This document shows, in pieces, positions 14,930 through 29,900 of a stretch of DNA of 64,000 nt. The stretch spans positions 512,313 through 576,312 of the forward strand of contig NW_004797358.1 in the NCBI RefSeq assembly GCF_000002075.1, read 5' to 3'. Position 1 is the stretch's first letter; every line of letters begins with the position of its first letter. Origin of the DNA: Aplysia californica (Eukaryota > Mollusca > Gastropoda > Aplysiida > Aplysiidae). The notes below the pieces were generated by a model. The model searched no databases and was not told the origin of the DNA. It was given only the letters and a program-made list of their open reading frames with translations. The position numbers were made by a program, and so were the translations under genes.

Positions 14930-17900
14930 TCATTATTCAAGATGTTCAAAATAATTTGAGATACAAAACAGCTAACCGTTAACCTCCATTTCTTTTGTAA
15001 ATGTTATATAGTATTGAATACAAGGAGGGATAATGAAAAAGAGCACGACTCTGACATCATAGAATGTTGTTGCCGGTAGATGAAATGACATGACTGGTGT
15101 TTTCCACCTTTTATTTCACAGTGTTCCTAAGGTTTGAGATAGACAAAGACTTTAATGCCAGTGACAGCTGGGCTGTGGAGGTGGCTGTGAGAGCCAACAT
15201 TTCGGTACATCTTGTATCTTTGTACTCGGAGTACCACATTGCCGTCGTCCATGTGCTGTAAGTCTATAAATATAGATTGATCCAAATGTTTGAGGGAATA
15301 AGGTGGAGAGACCTGGACTGTGCCTTACTTTTGTGTGCATAATGCGATTGTGGTAAATAGAAGCCTTGAATGTCAGAGGGCACTTAGGAAGAACGGAGAG
15401 AATGAGGAAGTACAAGGAGGAGGTTGGAGCTGGAGATGAGGGACTGGATGAGAAGAGGGATTCACAGCATATTCAGAAGTTAAGAGACTCTCTGAGATTC
15501 TAGGCTTGAGTTTGTTTTATTGTGTAACTTTGCAAAATGAACTTGTTTGTTCCTTTCTTGTTACTGTGTTCTCCTGTATAGTTAATTTGAGAGAGTCTAG
15601 GCTCTCTCTTCTCTAGTTAATCCTTGAACAAAGGTATGGTGAAAAAAAAATGGTCCAGTTATATCTAGGTGTTGGGAGTTGGTCTGAGGGTGAACTTGAC
15701 GTATGTTTTGCTGTTTGACATTTGTGAAAATTGGTAAGATTTTATGAAGAAAAATTATTCTCCTTTTGTTTTACTGTTCGTGTTTACCAAATACTGATAT
15801 TGAACATTGCTGTGAGCATGACACGCACTACGTTTGTGATTGGCTTCCTACAGACCAGGGAGCACTGTGGTCATCATTCGGGTGGATACAGACTCTGACT
15901 GGGTGCAGCATCTGCTAGAGAGATACATCTACAAGTCGTTCCTGGAGCAGCCAGGTTCAATCTCAGTGGATGACACAGTGTACTCGGTTGTGTCTGTGAA
16001 GTTGTATGAAGATGAAAACGATGCCGTAATGGACCAGGGAGCATTGAGTAAGTTTGTGGACATAGTTTATTGATGCTACTGGAAAGAAATACACTTGTTA
16101 TGGGCATAGTTAGGGAGGGGGGATGATTTTCATTGTCTACAGGTACTGTGTTCGCCTCTCAGTCAAAAGGTTCCGGGATCGAATTCTGCCAGGGACAGAA
16201 ACATTTTTGATTGTCAGAAATATTCCCCTTTATCTTCCTTTTCTGTTCTCTAGTACCGTTGTGTCATCTGCTTCATCACCACTTTCTCCCCTGTGCTTCT
16301 CTCCAACTTACCCGTGACTTTTTTCTACTGTTAGTTCTCGTTCCTTACAACATTGTTGCTGTCTTTAAGCCACAGCTCAGGTAAGATCTAACAGCAAGCC
16401 TTCTTGGATCAGGGCATAAAATCTCAGAGGTCTCGTGTGCAAGTTAGGCACGTTAAATATCTTTTAGTGGCCTAAAATCAATAAGAGTAGGCCACCATGC
16501 AGGCAAAACTGAAAATAAATTCCTCTCAAAACTGAAGATACTCTAGCTGGTAAAAGGTAAATATTGAGTACCTGTGAAGTCAGGATGTAGTTACCTGAAG
16601 TCAAGGGGTTCTAAGAAGTAAGAAACAAGGGCACACATTTTAAAATCAGTTGCACTGTAGGTTGAAGAACCAGCAGTTAATTACCTCTGAGATCTAGCAG
16701 GGAAACACAAAGAAGAAAGGAAAGGAGTATAGTTTGGTTTGAATAAAAACTACTCTTAAGGCAAATATTATAGAACTGACTGAGGTGAGACTTTGGGGTA
16801 GATCGAGAGTGAGATTTTGTCCTCCTGTGTATCCTCATCCCACAGAGCAAGTGGTTTTGACATGTAAGGCCTGTTTCCATGCTGGGCAGTCGCTTGTGTT
16901 GTCTATTAGACAATCATGACTGTTTTCTCAGGTAAAGAACAAAGAATTCATCTTGTGGTTTGAGAAATTACATTGATGAATTTGTGACTTGCCTAGGTTT
17001 TCCAGGAAGATAATTGTACGAGTAGCTAGTAAAAAATTCAACGAGGTATGTAGCTCAGAGTAACTGTTAACTCCCTTTCCTTTCCAGAACTGCACACTGT
17101 TTGCGACATGGGTTATGAATGTCCAAAAGGTTCCAGGTGTGTGGCTACTGACTCTCATCCCAAATGTGAAGGTAAGAGAGGAATAGAAAAGTTTGATTAA
17201 TTGATGCATTCATCCCTGAATCCATCTCAGCATGTTTCTACCAGGGTAGCTGTCTGAACAGGCTATCAGTATGTCTTTTTGTCCTTTTTATGCCTCTCTG
17301 ATTAAATGATTCTTTTCTCTCACCATTCATTTTCTCAGCCTTACTTCATCCTTTTCGTCATAATATGTGGGGTATTTGGTAAAACAATGATTGAAGAGAA
17401 ATTGTCACTTGTCTCTTGATTTGTCAGATGACAGAAGTCAGTTTGTACCTTACTATTTACTAAATGTGGATTTTGGAGTGCTGCCTCCCTCCCACCTCTT
17501 CTTAATTGAAAAGTAACAATGTTAATTGAGAAGAGATTGTGTGTGCAACCCCCCCAAAAAAACATGAAAAGGGAAATGAGTGTAGATGTGCAATAAACAT
17601 AGAAGGAAGCTGTGACTTTGCTAAATGCCTGTTTCTTCAGCCCCATGTGACTATGGAGAGTTCCGTGAGAGGGATGCAGGCTGTGAGATGTGTCCTAACG
17701 GAACTACGACACTGGTCCCAGAAGCAATATCCCACCACATGTGTGTCCGTAAGTAATTGTCCGTGTACACTTATGGTTTTGTTTGTTGAAGTGGAAAGTT
17801 CTGCAAGATATAGTTATGCTTCTATCTGTTCTCTCCTCATAGTTAAATTTTTGGGTAGTAATAGGGGAAAATAGTGCAAATGTAATGATAATAATAATAA

Positions 17901-20900
17901 TAAAAATAATAAATGACATTCATATAGCGCTCAACCCAATTAAAGTACACAGGCTCTGAGTACAGTAGTCTCCGCCTAAACGCACGCCATACAAAAGCAT
18001 GCTCCGCTCAAACGCACACTTTTGTCATCGGGACTGACATGTTTTTTGATTGGTCACTGGAAATGTGTCTTTGAGAGAAGGTTTCTGACTGGTGTTTGGG
18101 TGACCGCATGCAATGTTGAGTTTTGTTTAGACCTAGGCCTATGATGTGCAACAGTCGTGAATGCTGTAAAACATTAGATAGGCCTCTATAGGATTAAAGA
18201 TTAGTCAAGTAAACCTAATCAGCTGCGCTCAAAGAACTTATAAAGTACTTGTTCAACGAATCACAAGAGTAATATTTTTCTGAAGGTAGAGATCTATGAT
18301 TCTGATGTCATCCATAAAGTCGGGGTGGTCGCTTGGAGAGCCTCGTGGCTGCGCTGTCGTCTCTATGACTATCACCAACAATTTCCCCTTTGGCTATCTG
18401 TTCCTGACATTTTATGGTGCATACCATTACTTTGAGTCTGTTTTTCTGCCCCCCCCCCCCATTCAATCCCTTTATATTCTTCAACGGAGTCGGGGAATCC
18501 TTCTCAAAACCTCGAAACAGTCTTGTGTCGCAACATTATTGTCCCAAAGTGACCCCCGCCCCAAAGGGAGGTCACTAGAATTACAAGTCAATGAGATGAC
18601 AGCGTCCCTTCCTCCCTTTGCAAAGGTTCCTGTAAACGCACGCTCCGTGTAAACATACGCCAAGGAGCCCTCCCGAGCACTGTGCGTTTAGGCAGAGACC
18701 ACTGTACTTGTAAAGATTTTTCTGACTTAAAAACCCGAAAGATAATGGTGTAACGTGCACTTTATACTGATTTGTTACCCATGGATGCAGAAGGTACGTG
18801 AGAAAAACAAGCAGCCCGCTTTGCAAGGAATGGGTTAAATAATTTGCTGATCACCCTCAGTTCAGTGCATCAGATGCTCTGATAAATGCAATTCATAGAC
18901 AAGGCGTGACTGCGTGACAGGCTCGACCTAATGATGGGTGGGTTGTATTTTAGTGTTGGAACAAGCACGCGATAGGCCTGATCTAGGCCTACTGATTCAA
19001 TAAACTGAATTGAGAAATGAGCTGACGGGCTGCAGACATTAGATGCAGGGGTGATGAAATCATAATATGCTTGAAAAATGTATTTTTTCTTGAAGATTGA
19101 CATGTAAGGTGCTGGTAGTGAACTGATCTGTACATGCAGTTAAGATTATCGTCACTGGTTTAACTTCTTTGTTTGTTCATGATGTCACAAACAAGCAGCA
19201 TCGTCTCGAGCAGCAAATAGTGAATCTTTGGGGGTGTAATGATCAACTCCTGCCCGCTGGCAGTCTGTTACAGGTGAATCATATGTTCGCTCATTTATTT
19301 GTGTACCCTGGAAATGAGGGCTTGCTCATTGGCTAATAAAAATTTTACAGGTAGAACTTAACACTAAAAGAAAGACATGTTATTTTTTGCTGTGCAGGAC
19401 TGGATGGAATCATATGTGCTGTTAGGAAGAACAGGCGCAGATAAGCTCTGATTGTTTTCATGTCATGTGTCCTCAGGCAACTGTTCTTCGGGCCAGGTGT
19501 TGAGTCTGGAAACTTTAGAGTGTCAAGACTGCCCAGATGGTTTCTACCCAGACTCTTATCCTTCTGTGTGCTATGTCAACTCCAGTAAGTTCCAAGGCAG
19601 TCAGTGTTTTCTCACACTGGGGATATAGACAAAGTAGCCATGACAGTTGTGTAGAACATGTGTTCCTGTCTTTGGGATTGCATAGATAGCATTCCTCCCC
19701 ATAGTGCTAGTGCATAGCTGGCTTTATTTCTTCCTCTTACTTCTATAGTTCAACACAATTCCTGATCAATGTTGAACCTTTTGCCTGATCACGGCGTCAC
19801 TTTTCGCCCGATTCTGTTACTTTTAGTTCGCGTGACTCAGCAGCCTGACGGAGCTCCCCGGCTCGGGGTCACGGGGTTAATGAGCCCTGAGGCGACTTTG
19901 CCGGTGTCGGTCGGGAAGTTCGCATTTTTGACTATGTTTAAAACGATATAACTTCTTCCCCATCCCACACAGCAAACCATTACGCGAATGTACTGAAAGC
20001 TCAATGTCTTGAGATTTATTCTGCGTTAGAATGGTTAGTTTCTGTGCCTTAGTTTTTGTTCTAGACAAGTGTTTGTAGAGTACCCAATTTGTCCTATTTT
20101 GGTTACAAAGTTATGAATAAATGATTGTTATTTTAAAAAAGGCACAACAGATCTCTCCAAATTCTGTGTTAAACTGACTACGAATATCATGTCTTTTACC
20201 ATGAGAAATCTTAAATCTGCGGTAGTAGTAATAGTCAAGTTATAAGAGAAGAAAGATGCACATCTGCATATTTTAACTAAAGACGATCAGCGTTAGCTCT
20301 TATCTTACTATTAAACAAGAGAAAGTTACTCTGCGTTTGTTCATGAATCATGCTGTGTCTGTGGCAGCCTGCATACAACTAAAAAGATATAATATAAGCG
20401 ATTTAAAAAACCACAAAACCGTGTAAATACATGGGTAGAGATAAACTTCTAGTATGGAATAAAAATAACGACAGCTAAAACATTCATTCTTAGTTTTTGT
20501 GTAGGAAATATGCGCTGACACAATTATGCATGTAAAGAAATCAGTCACATTGTCAGTTATTGCAAATGGTCATAGAAACGTAAAAAAAGCTGGAAAAGTC
20601 TGGTGCTGATTCAGTGTCCCTGGAAAGCTAGAAATTATTCTTATTACCCAATTACGAGAAGTCATCCCTATTATTCAGTCAACTTACAAAACCTAGACTT
20701 AGCGTTTTAAGAAAAGTAAGCAATTTCTGGAGTGTAACAGATACTGTTCGTGTATTAGATCTACGTTGAAGATATATTCTAGCACTAAAATCGATTTGTA
20801 CTTTTCATTGAGAAACTTCATGATAACTTTTATAAACTTTCGAGAAAATATGCGAATATTCATGATTATATTAGACACATAAAGTTGTATTTGGAGGAAT

Positions 20901-23900
20901 TACTTCGTAGCGAATTGTGTGCCCGATGGATAAAATTGCAAAATTACAGCCTTCTATTATAAGCGCAGATACCATCTTTTCTGAGTATCTGCACTAATGT
21001 TATGTCGTTCATATTCCAAAAGTTCGACAGATTTTGACGATGCGTTTTTTAAAAATTGATTTTTTTTCATTCACGCTAGTCCAAAAAAAATTACAATTTA
21101 GCATTGCCGACTCCAGCGCGTCTAACGAAATAACCAGACAAGTTACAACATCCGTTCTTTTTTGAGTCTCAAGAGCAGAAATGCGTGCTTTGGGTGCAGT
21201 AAATGAGAATTACCATAAATACAAGGATGCACCTTAAATTGTACGTTGAAAAGTACCAAAAATTAAGTCGGCCCAGACAGAGCGGCGACAGGGAGCTGAC
21301 CCCCGTGACCCCGACGTGATAAGGCGCCCGGCGGGGAACCCCCCACGGCAACTAAAATTCCACTGCCGGTGCGCCGTGTGATATAGGAAAGTGGTTTTCT
21401 TTGTTTCTGAAATCTACTTTTGACAAAGCATTAATGTGTATGTGTGGATGATGATGATGATGAAAACTTTGAATGAACTGACTTGATGGCTGAATGCTTT
21501 CCTTGCTCTGACAGCGCTACCTGTTGAGAATCGCAGGATGGACATCCACATGACAGTAACACTTGTGACCAACAGATGTGATGAAGAGAACACAAACTTC
21601 AGCAAAGCCAATGTCACTCTTGGGCTCAAGGACATGGCCAGAGGAGTGATCTCTGCAAGATTTTACATGGCATACTATTTGCCAAGAACTATATACCTGT
21701 GAGTCTGCAGGGTTTTTTTTATGGGAAGATATTCTTTTTGTCTTGTCTTATTTTTGCTAGTTTAAGGGGAGGAGCAACCCTTGATTTTGCCGATTTTGGG
21801 TCAGGTTATGCACTTTGAGATGTTGGCTGAATTTTGAATATCAACCAGTTCTTTGCAGTATTTTCCCTACTCCTTCCTTAGTTTTCATCCTTTTGACATG
21901 AAACTTTCAGGAAACATAGATGGCAAGGCTGCCTCCAATGTAACAGAGAGATATTTGCGAAAACAATCCAACAGTTTTCCATTGGCAAGCGGTTACGCAA
22001 CCGAAATTTAGAAAAGTTTTTTTACACTAGGAAAATTCTCGTATTTTAAAAATATTTGGCCTTACTGAAAAAAACTTGCTGTTACACTGATAGGGTCTCA
22101 TTCAGGTATACTCTCACCACATTCGGTCAAATTTGGTCAGTAAATAAGAAAGCCTTAGGGATTTGAAATTCATTATTTTCGAGATGGCGGCCATTTCCAT
22201 AGCAACCGCTATAGCTATACCAAATTAAAATTGCGTATCAAAAGATTTTACTGTGCCTAACTTATATGTGTACTTAGATTTGATCTTGGGCAACAAACAT
22301 AGGAAATGGTACTCACGGGTCTGTAAATGTGGTGTGTTAAAAGTGGGTGTGTGCGACATCGTACAGCTTCATGTATTATTTTTATCATTCAGACAAAAGC
22401 CAGTATGCATACAGAATTAATATAATTTTCCTGCTGTGCTCTATTATCTTTTTCAGAATTGAATACATTTCTTGGTATCAGTTGAAGTTTCCTGGTCTGA
22501 AAGTAACATGCAGTAAAATTCTAGTATGTGGTGAACACTTCCCTATTTTTGCTCGTTCTGGAAACACTTTTATCCATTTTGTTTAAACTTGAAATCAGTA
22601 AGAGGACAAGAGGTGAAGAAGATTTGTGAGACAGCGTGGTGAAATCAGGCGCTCATCAAAATAAGGAGAGTGGAGAAACTGGCATTTTTCCACGGGTTTT
22701 GTTTTTTGGCTCAACATCTTTCATGCCCATTAGAGAACACATTTCTGTGTGGATTTTACTGAAAAATGTTGATTAAAGGCATAAAAGCTGTAAATTTTCT
22801 GTTTCCACGAACTCTCAAGCTCAGGAAATCTCTCAACTTTGGTGGCCATTTTCTCGCTAATTTTTACCTCTGAAACCAGGTTTCCCCACCTTCTTCAATC
22901 GCAAATAGCTTGACTTCTATTCTAGCTAGATGGATATTTTTTTAATTGAAAGTAAGGCAAATGAATAAGCTTTCAGATGATATCAATAACTCCACATGAC
23001 CAAAAATTGATGAGCGCCTGATTCCACCACGCTGTGACACATATGTTCATTGTGAGTGGAAGAGCAATGTGGTAAAGTATGTCTGTGACAGTGTTCTTAG
23101 TGTCCTTACTAAGAAAGTTATTTGTACAATATGATTCCCCACAGTGGTCTGTGTGAGCCAGAGTGTGTGAACATTCTCTCTGGCCCTCTGAATGAGAAGG
23201 AAGTGTGTGTCCCAGACTGTGGAGGGACTACCCCCTGTGACCGTTTCCTGAGCAAAGTCAGTGTACAAGTCTACAATGCCTGGTGAGAAGTGAACCTTTG
23301 GTCTTGCAGCTAACAAGTGACTGGGTAGAAAAAGACATTTTCTTGTTGCTATGAGGTGGTTTAGTTTCCCTTTTTAGGCAAGCTACACTATATAAAGCAG
23401 AAATGGACAGGATGAAGCAAAATATATAAGGTCTTTCAGAATGTAAATGGGAGGAGGCAGGCTTGATTAAAACAGGTTTTAAAACATCAGTATATTCTGG
23501 AGGAAAAACCCATAAAAGAGTGGCAGAAAATTTATTTGATGTAGCAACAGCAAAGAGCAGCAAAGATTTATGTGGAGTGTCTTATAGTCATTGTGGCTAA
23601 ATTGGAAGGAAACCCATCTGACATAGATATCATCCAAGTGTATACACCAATTTCAGAGCGTGGCAATGGGGAAATAGAGAAATTTTATGGAGACCTTGAT
23701 AAGGCAATGAAACAACTAAAATCTCAAGATGTAAAGCTAGTCGTAAGGGACTTTAACGTGAAAGTAGGAGGTAGGCCTACAAACATAGAAGATATAGTTG
23801 AGCCATGGGGAATGGATAAAGAGAATAAACACATCAAATGATTCTTAGGATGGTGCAGGGAAAATATTTTCATGAACTGAAACACCTTGTACGAAAATTG

Positions 23901-26900
23901 CCCAAGAAGATATTATTCATGGAAAAATCTGGTGATAGAACTAGAAGCCAACAGACTTCTTCCTCATTTAGAAATGTTTTAGAAAGGCAGTAAAATCATG
24001 AAAATCATTGCCAGGAGCAGATTGTGACAGTGACCATGTACCAGTCATGTGTAAAATTTGGATCAGACTGAACAAACATAAAAAGTCATAGTACCAACCC
24101 AAATTTGAAATGGATCTTTAAAAGAATAATCAAGAATTGAAAGAAAGTTTTTCTCTAGATGCAAGCAGCAAGTTTCAAGCTCTGGAAAACATAACTAAAT
24201 CAGATGAACTATGTTGGTAAATAAAAAAATGCAATAAATGAAGCTGTGGAAGAAAACATCCCCCAAAAGCTAGGAAAATAAATAAAGACTGGATGACCCA
24301 GGACAAGTTGAAACTAATGGAAGAGAGAAGGCAGACAAAAATTAGATGCGGGAAGGTACAGTAGTCTCCACCTAAACGCACACCATACAAAAGCATGCTT
24401 TTCATCGGACGGGGTTTTTTACTCTATAATTTAGACGTACAAACGCACGGTCACTCCCTCTAAACGCACGCTCCGATCCGCGAAACATGCCGACAAGTTA
24501 AACTTGGCAAGGGGAAATTTTCACGACAACCTGCACAGACTGCATAAGACAAGCCTAGAATTTAATAGAAAACCGGATATTTGGTGAGAGTGCCCCTCAC
24601 GCCGTACAAAGAGTGATGGACAGCGTTTACACACCCTACTTTCCACTGACGAATAGGTCTCGGTCTAGGGCTGTTCGGTTAAATGTTGGGAGGGGGGGAT
24701 TGGGGGGACTGGAATGTTTTTTGATTGGTCACTGGAAATGTATCTTTGAGAGAAGGTTTCTGACTGTTGTTTGAGTGACTGCGTGTAATGTTTAGTTAAA
24801 TCTAGCCCTGATGCGCGACACGCGCGAATGCCGTAAAACACTTGACAGGCCTCTATAGGATTTTAAAGATTAGCCAAGTAAGCCTAATCAGCTGTACTCA
24901 AAGAATTTATAATGTACTTGTTTAACGATTCACAAGAGAAAATGTTTCTGGGGGATGATTCTGCATGAATTTACAGTCGGGGGTGCTCGCTTGGAAAGCC
25001 ACGTGGCTGGTCCGTCGTCTCTGTGACCATCACCACAAAGTTTCCTCTTAAGCTATCTCTTCCAGACATTTACAGTGCATATTCATTACATTGAGTTTGT
25101 CTTTCTTCCCCCCCCCCCCTCCCCATTCAACACCTTTGTATTCTTAACCCCTGTCGGGGAATCCTTCACAAAACAATCACGTGTCGTCACATTATCTGCC
25201 AAAATGACCCCCTCCTTCCAAGGGAGGTCACTAGAGTAATAAGGCAATGACATGACTGCGTCCCTTCCTCCCCTTACAAAGGTTCATGTAATCGCATGCT
25301 CCGTGTAAACACATGCTAAGGAGCCCTCCCGAGCACCGTGCGTTTAGGCGGAGACTACTGTATAAATAAATGATCAATGTTAGCAAATAGAGAAGAATCA
25401 AAACAAAGATAGCAGATATATGTATTCTGAATTAAGTGGGATACAGAGATACTTCAAATACAGGGCGCATAGGATCAAAAGGAGCAGATATTTTAATGGA
25501 CAAAATGGATGTCTTATACAGATGGTCAGAATACGTAGAAGAAGTATAGTAAGACCATAGAGGCCAGTGATAATGAAATAATAAATGGATCACCAATACT
25601 GGAAGCAAAAGTACAAGTTTCCACTAAGAAGGCGAAACAAAGAAAAGCTACAGAGCCAGATAATATCCAGGGCTGTAAGTGATTGTTGCACCAGAAGAAC
25701 TAGGCACTGAAATAACAACAGGGCTCTTAAATTCTTTCTATGACAGCGGTGCGATTCCAGAAGATATGATGAAGTCAGTCTTTATAACTTTACCTTAAAC
25801 AGTGGGTGCCTCTGAGTGTGAGATACATAGAACAATAGGCTTTATGAGTTATTTTGCAAAAATCTTGCTGTGAGTACTCATGGGAAGAATGAGAAAAAGT
25901 CTAAGACCAAAGATATCTAGAACACAGTTCGCCCACTACCTTGTCAGTAAGAGGTGAAACCCCTTCAATGACGAAGTGTTGCACACGGACCTCAACCCTC
26001 TGGGATCTGTGTGCAACATCTACTTTGGTGTATCTTTCTCTTCTCCTTCCCTCTTTCTTTCTTCTTCAATATCTCCTTCCTCCTCTGACCTCATGTCGAG
26101 AAAAAAGCTAGAGGTCACCCATCCCACAGAGTGGGCGCCTTGTTGACCATGAGGTGCGACGCGTGCGGAGGGAAATTGGGTACCTGGAGGTTGGGATGAG
26201 ATCAGCTTGAGGACTGTCCCTCACCAACACACCTCTTTGGCCCAGGTTTTCCTCTTAGACTTGAGGATGGCACGGGCATGCAACTCAATTGATTGGGAGC
26301 TGATACCCCTTCAGTCCCTGAGTCAATATTGACGGGAGGGTCCTGTAGAGTCTCGTAAAGAGTTTAACTCTGGGGTAGCCCTGGCACAGCTCCGGCTATC
26401 CGAGCAATGTGCCCCCTTGTTGGGCTCGATGGTGGATAGGGAGCCCCGCAGCCGAACCAAAAATCAAAACACCTATGGAACCAAAACTATCTCAAGACCC
26501 TTCCACAGCTCCCTCACATTAAGAAGTCTCGGCTCATGGAAGCGAGGGCAGCCGCCGAGCTGAGCAAACAAAATGGAAAAAGGGCCTTTGCTGCTGCCTC
26601 TACCCCCCACCCCCCCTCTTCCCAGGGAGCTTCCATGGCAGCCGAACGTGGCCATCTCCAGTGCAGAAGATACACAGAAGAAGTTCACAGATCTGAACCT
26701 TTATAAGACAGGAGATGCACTACGGCAGGTTCTAGGATACATCCCAACCCACAAATGTTCAGAAGCTGTCCTCTGGTGCACTCCTTGTCAAGTGCGCAAC
26801 AAGGACAGAGGTGACCAAACCATGAACTCCACAACCTTTGGCGGTATTCAATGTACATCCAAGCGGTACCAGAAATTGAACTGTTTGAAGGGCGTCGTCT

Positions 26901-29900
26901 GCAGCCATGAACTGAAGGGCTGCAGCATGAAGGAAATTGTGGCAAATTGCAAGGGCGTGACCCACGACCGCGGGATTACTCTACGTCGGGGGGAGACCAC
27001 CCTTGAAACAAACACAATCATTCTGACTTTTGATTCGTGTCATCCTATAGCCACTGTTTGGGCATCTTATTTGGTCCTTGATGTGCGTCCTTGTGTGCCA
27101 AACCCTCTGTGCTGCTCCAAGTGCCTGAAGTTCGGCCATAGCCGGTCATGATGCCGACACGCAGCCGTCGGTCCTCATTGTGGTATGATCGGGAATCGTG
27201 AAAAGGAATGCAAGGCTAGTCCTTGCTGCCCCAATTTCCATGGCCAGCACACAGCTTTCAGTAAGGATTGTCCGACTTGGCTCCAAGAACATGCAATCCA
27301 AGAGTATAAAATGCGAAATGGCTGGTCATTTCATGAGGCCCGAAAGACTGTCTACCCACCAGTTGTGACCCCGGTCCCTGGCTGGTCATATGCAAAGGCA
27401 GTCTGGCTGGTCACGGGGTCGGCCAGTACTTCTACTGCCAACCTCCCAAAAACCACGGTCAATAGGCAAGTCTCTGTAACAAGTCTAAAAAGGTCCTTAC
27501 TACCTCTGTGGCTCCCACCTTTTAGGTGCCACTGTCTAACCGCTTTGGGATTTTTGGGAAGGATGGGGTGGACTTCATCATTTCCCCTCTCTTCTATCCC
27601 TTCTTCCTCTTCTTCCTTCTCAAGCTCCATCCCTCTTATGGAGTGTCAGATGTCCCTTCCCCCCTCTCCCCAGCCCCGTCCCCCCCATTCCCAGCCCCCT
27701 CCGTCTACTCCACCTCGCCCTACCCCTCCAACTCACACCCCCTTACCAATTGAGGATGACAGCTCTGATCCCCCTCCCGGGTCTGTCATTGGGAAGGGCG
27801 GAGCCAGTCACTCCTCCCCCAAATCCCCTACAAGGCTGCCGCCCAGTCCAGGACAGCAGTCTAGAAACTCCTCTGCCTCCCCCATATGGAGAAGTCAGTG
27901 TTTCTTCGAAATCAGGGCCTATGTGCTCCAAAATAAAAAAAAGCCCTCATAATTGTAGTCATGCAATGGAATGCCGGTGGACACCAACCTTCCATTGCAG
28001 AATTGCCACACTTACGGGCCACACTGTGCCCGCTTGTGGCCTGTATCCAGGAGACAAAGTTCACCCCGTCTTCATCTATAGACTTAACAGGATTTACTGT
28101 GTATCATCTCATTCACACAGAAAACCAGATTGCTTCTGGTGGAACCACCATGTACACCGACTACAACACACTTCACAGACAAGTACATCTTAGAATAACC
28201 CTTCAGGCTATTGCTGTATGGGTCACCTTGCACAGACCAATCACGATCTGTTCAGTCTATATCCCTCCAAATTATCCCCTCAAAATAACTCAACTAAATT
28301 ATTTAAAGCTATAGCTCCCAAAGCCCTTTATTTTGATAGGTGACTTCAATGCCCACAGCCCCCTTTGGGGAGACAAACCCACGGACCAGAAAAGAAAAAT
28401 AGTAGAAGATTTTTTATTTCCTAATAACATCTTTTTATTTCATAATAACATCTGCCTCTTAAATGACTTACAGAAACAGATTCACTTTTGACACTTCATC
28501 ATTAGACCTCACCTTTTGTACCTCTGACCTAGTCCCAGATCTTGAGTGGTCTGTGCTGGATGACCGTACAGACCATTTCCCTATTCTTCTAAAATACAAT
28601 AGCCTCCAAAACAACCCGATCCCAGAATGCTTCAACTTAAAAAAAGCACACTGGGACGGGTTTGCCATTGAATGTTCCCTGATTCTGAATCCCACTTTCG
28701 ACCTCAACTACAACAAATTCCACGAAACGCTTCTAGAAATATACTACAAACACATACCAAAAGCATCTCCTAAACCCCGGAAGAACAAGATCTAGTTCTT
28801 TGGGGAATGTGATGAAAAAGAAGGTAGAATATCAGAGAGCCGTCCACAACACCACCACAGAGAACAATATCAATTATTTGAAAGCTCGAGCTGAGGCACT
28901 CAGATGCCTCAGAGAGAGCAAAAGACAATTGTTCAGAAAATACATCTCCAAAAATCAACAGTCAGACACCACTCAATCAAGTTTTTTAAATCGGTAAAAA
29001 AAATTTGTATAGACGCACAGACACCATCCGGCACATTCAGAGGCCGGATGGAACCACAGCTGAAACACAGGTAGACATCGCAAACACAAAAGCTTCATCT
29101 CTCTCCAAACACTCATCCCAAGCAAACTACAACACCACCCTCCAAAACATCAAAACTAACAGAGAACAACAACACTTGAACTTCCACTCAAACAACACTG
29201 AAACCTACAGCGCTGACTTCACATTAGACTAACTAAAGTCTTGCATCTCGAACCTGGGCAAAACAGCCCCGGGTCTGGATGACATCCACAACCAGATCAT
29301 TAGACATTTTCCCACAGAAACACTTACATTCCTACTAGACTTATATACTATGACACATGGTGGTCGCACTCCTTTCCGGAGTCTTGGCGTCTCGCCACTG
29401 TCATTCCAATATTCAAACCTAACAAAGACCACACACACCCATCCAATTACAGAACAATAGCACTAACAAGCTGTCTATGCAAACTTATTTAAAAAAATGA
29501 TTCACAAGTGACTCATGTGGTTCCTGGAGAGGATGGGCTTGCTAAGCGGTCTCCAGTGCGGATTCAGGAAAACACGATCCACTCTTGATCACCTGGTCTG
29601 TCTGGAGACCTTTATACGCGAGACGTTTGCCAAAGAAGGCCACATGATCGACATTTTTTTAACCTAGAAAAAGCCTTCAATACAACCTAGAAATACGGCA
29701 TTCTCAGAGACCTGCACATTCTCGGCATACGCGGTCACCTCCTTGCCTTCATTGGCAATTTCCTTAAGAACTGTTCCTTCCAGGTTCGTGTCAGACCCTC
29801 CCTTTCAGACCCCCACCAACAAGAGGAAGGTGTTCCCAGGGCGGCATCCTTTCTCCTCTCCTATTCAAAATTAAAATTAATTCCAATGTTAAGACCCTCC

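Noticed and set aside
14731-14982. Poly-Thr and poly-Ser ORFs
   Set aside because: Translation of the (AGT)n microsatellite.
18296-18652. 118-residue ORF
   Set aside because: Entirely inside the pogo-like MITE and without transposase motifs.
23047-23316. Minus-strand ORF with a near copy at 50830-51093
   Set aside because: Antisense shadow of exon E14; it recurs only because the exon is duplicated.
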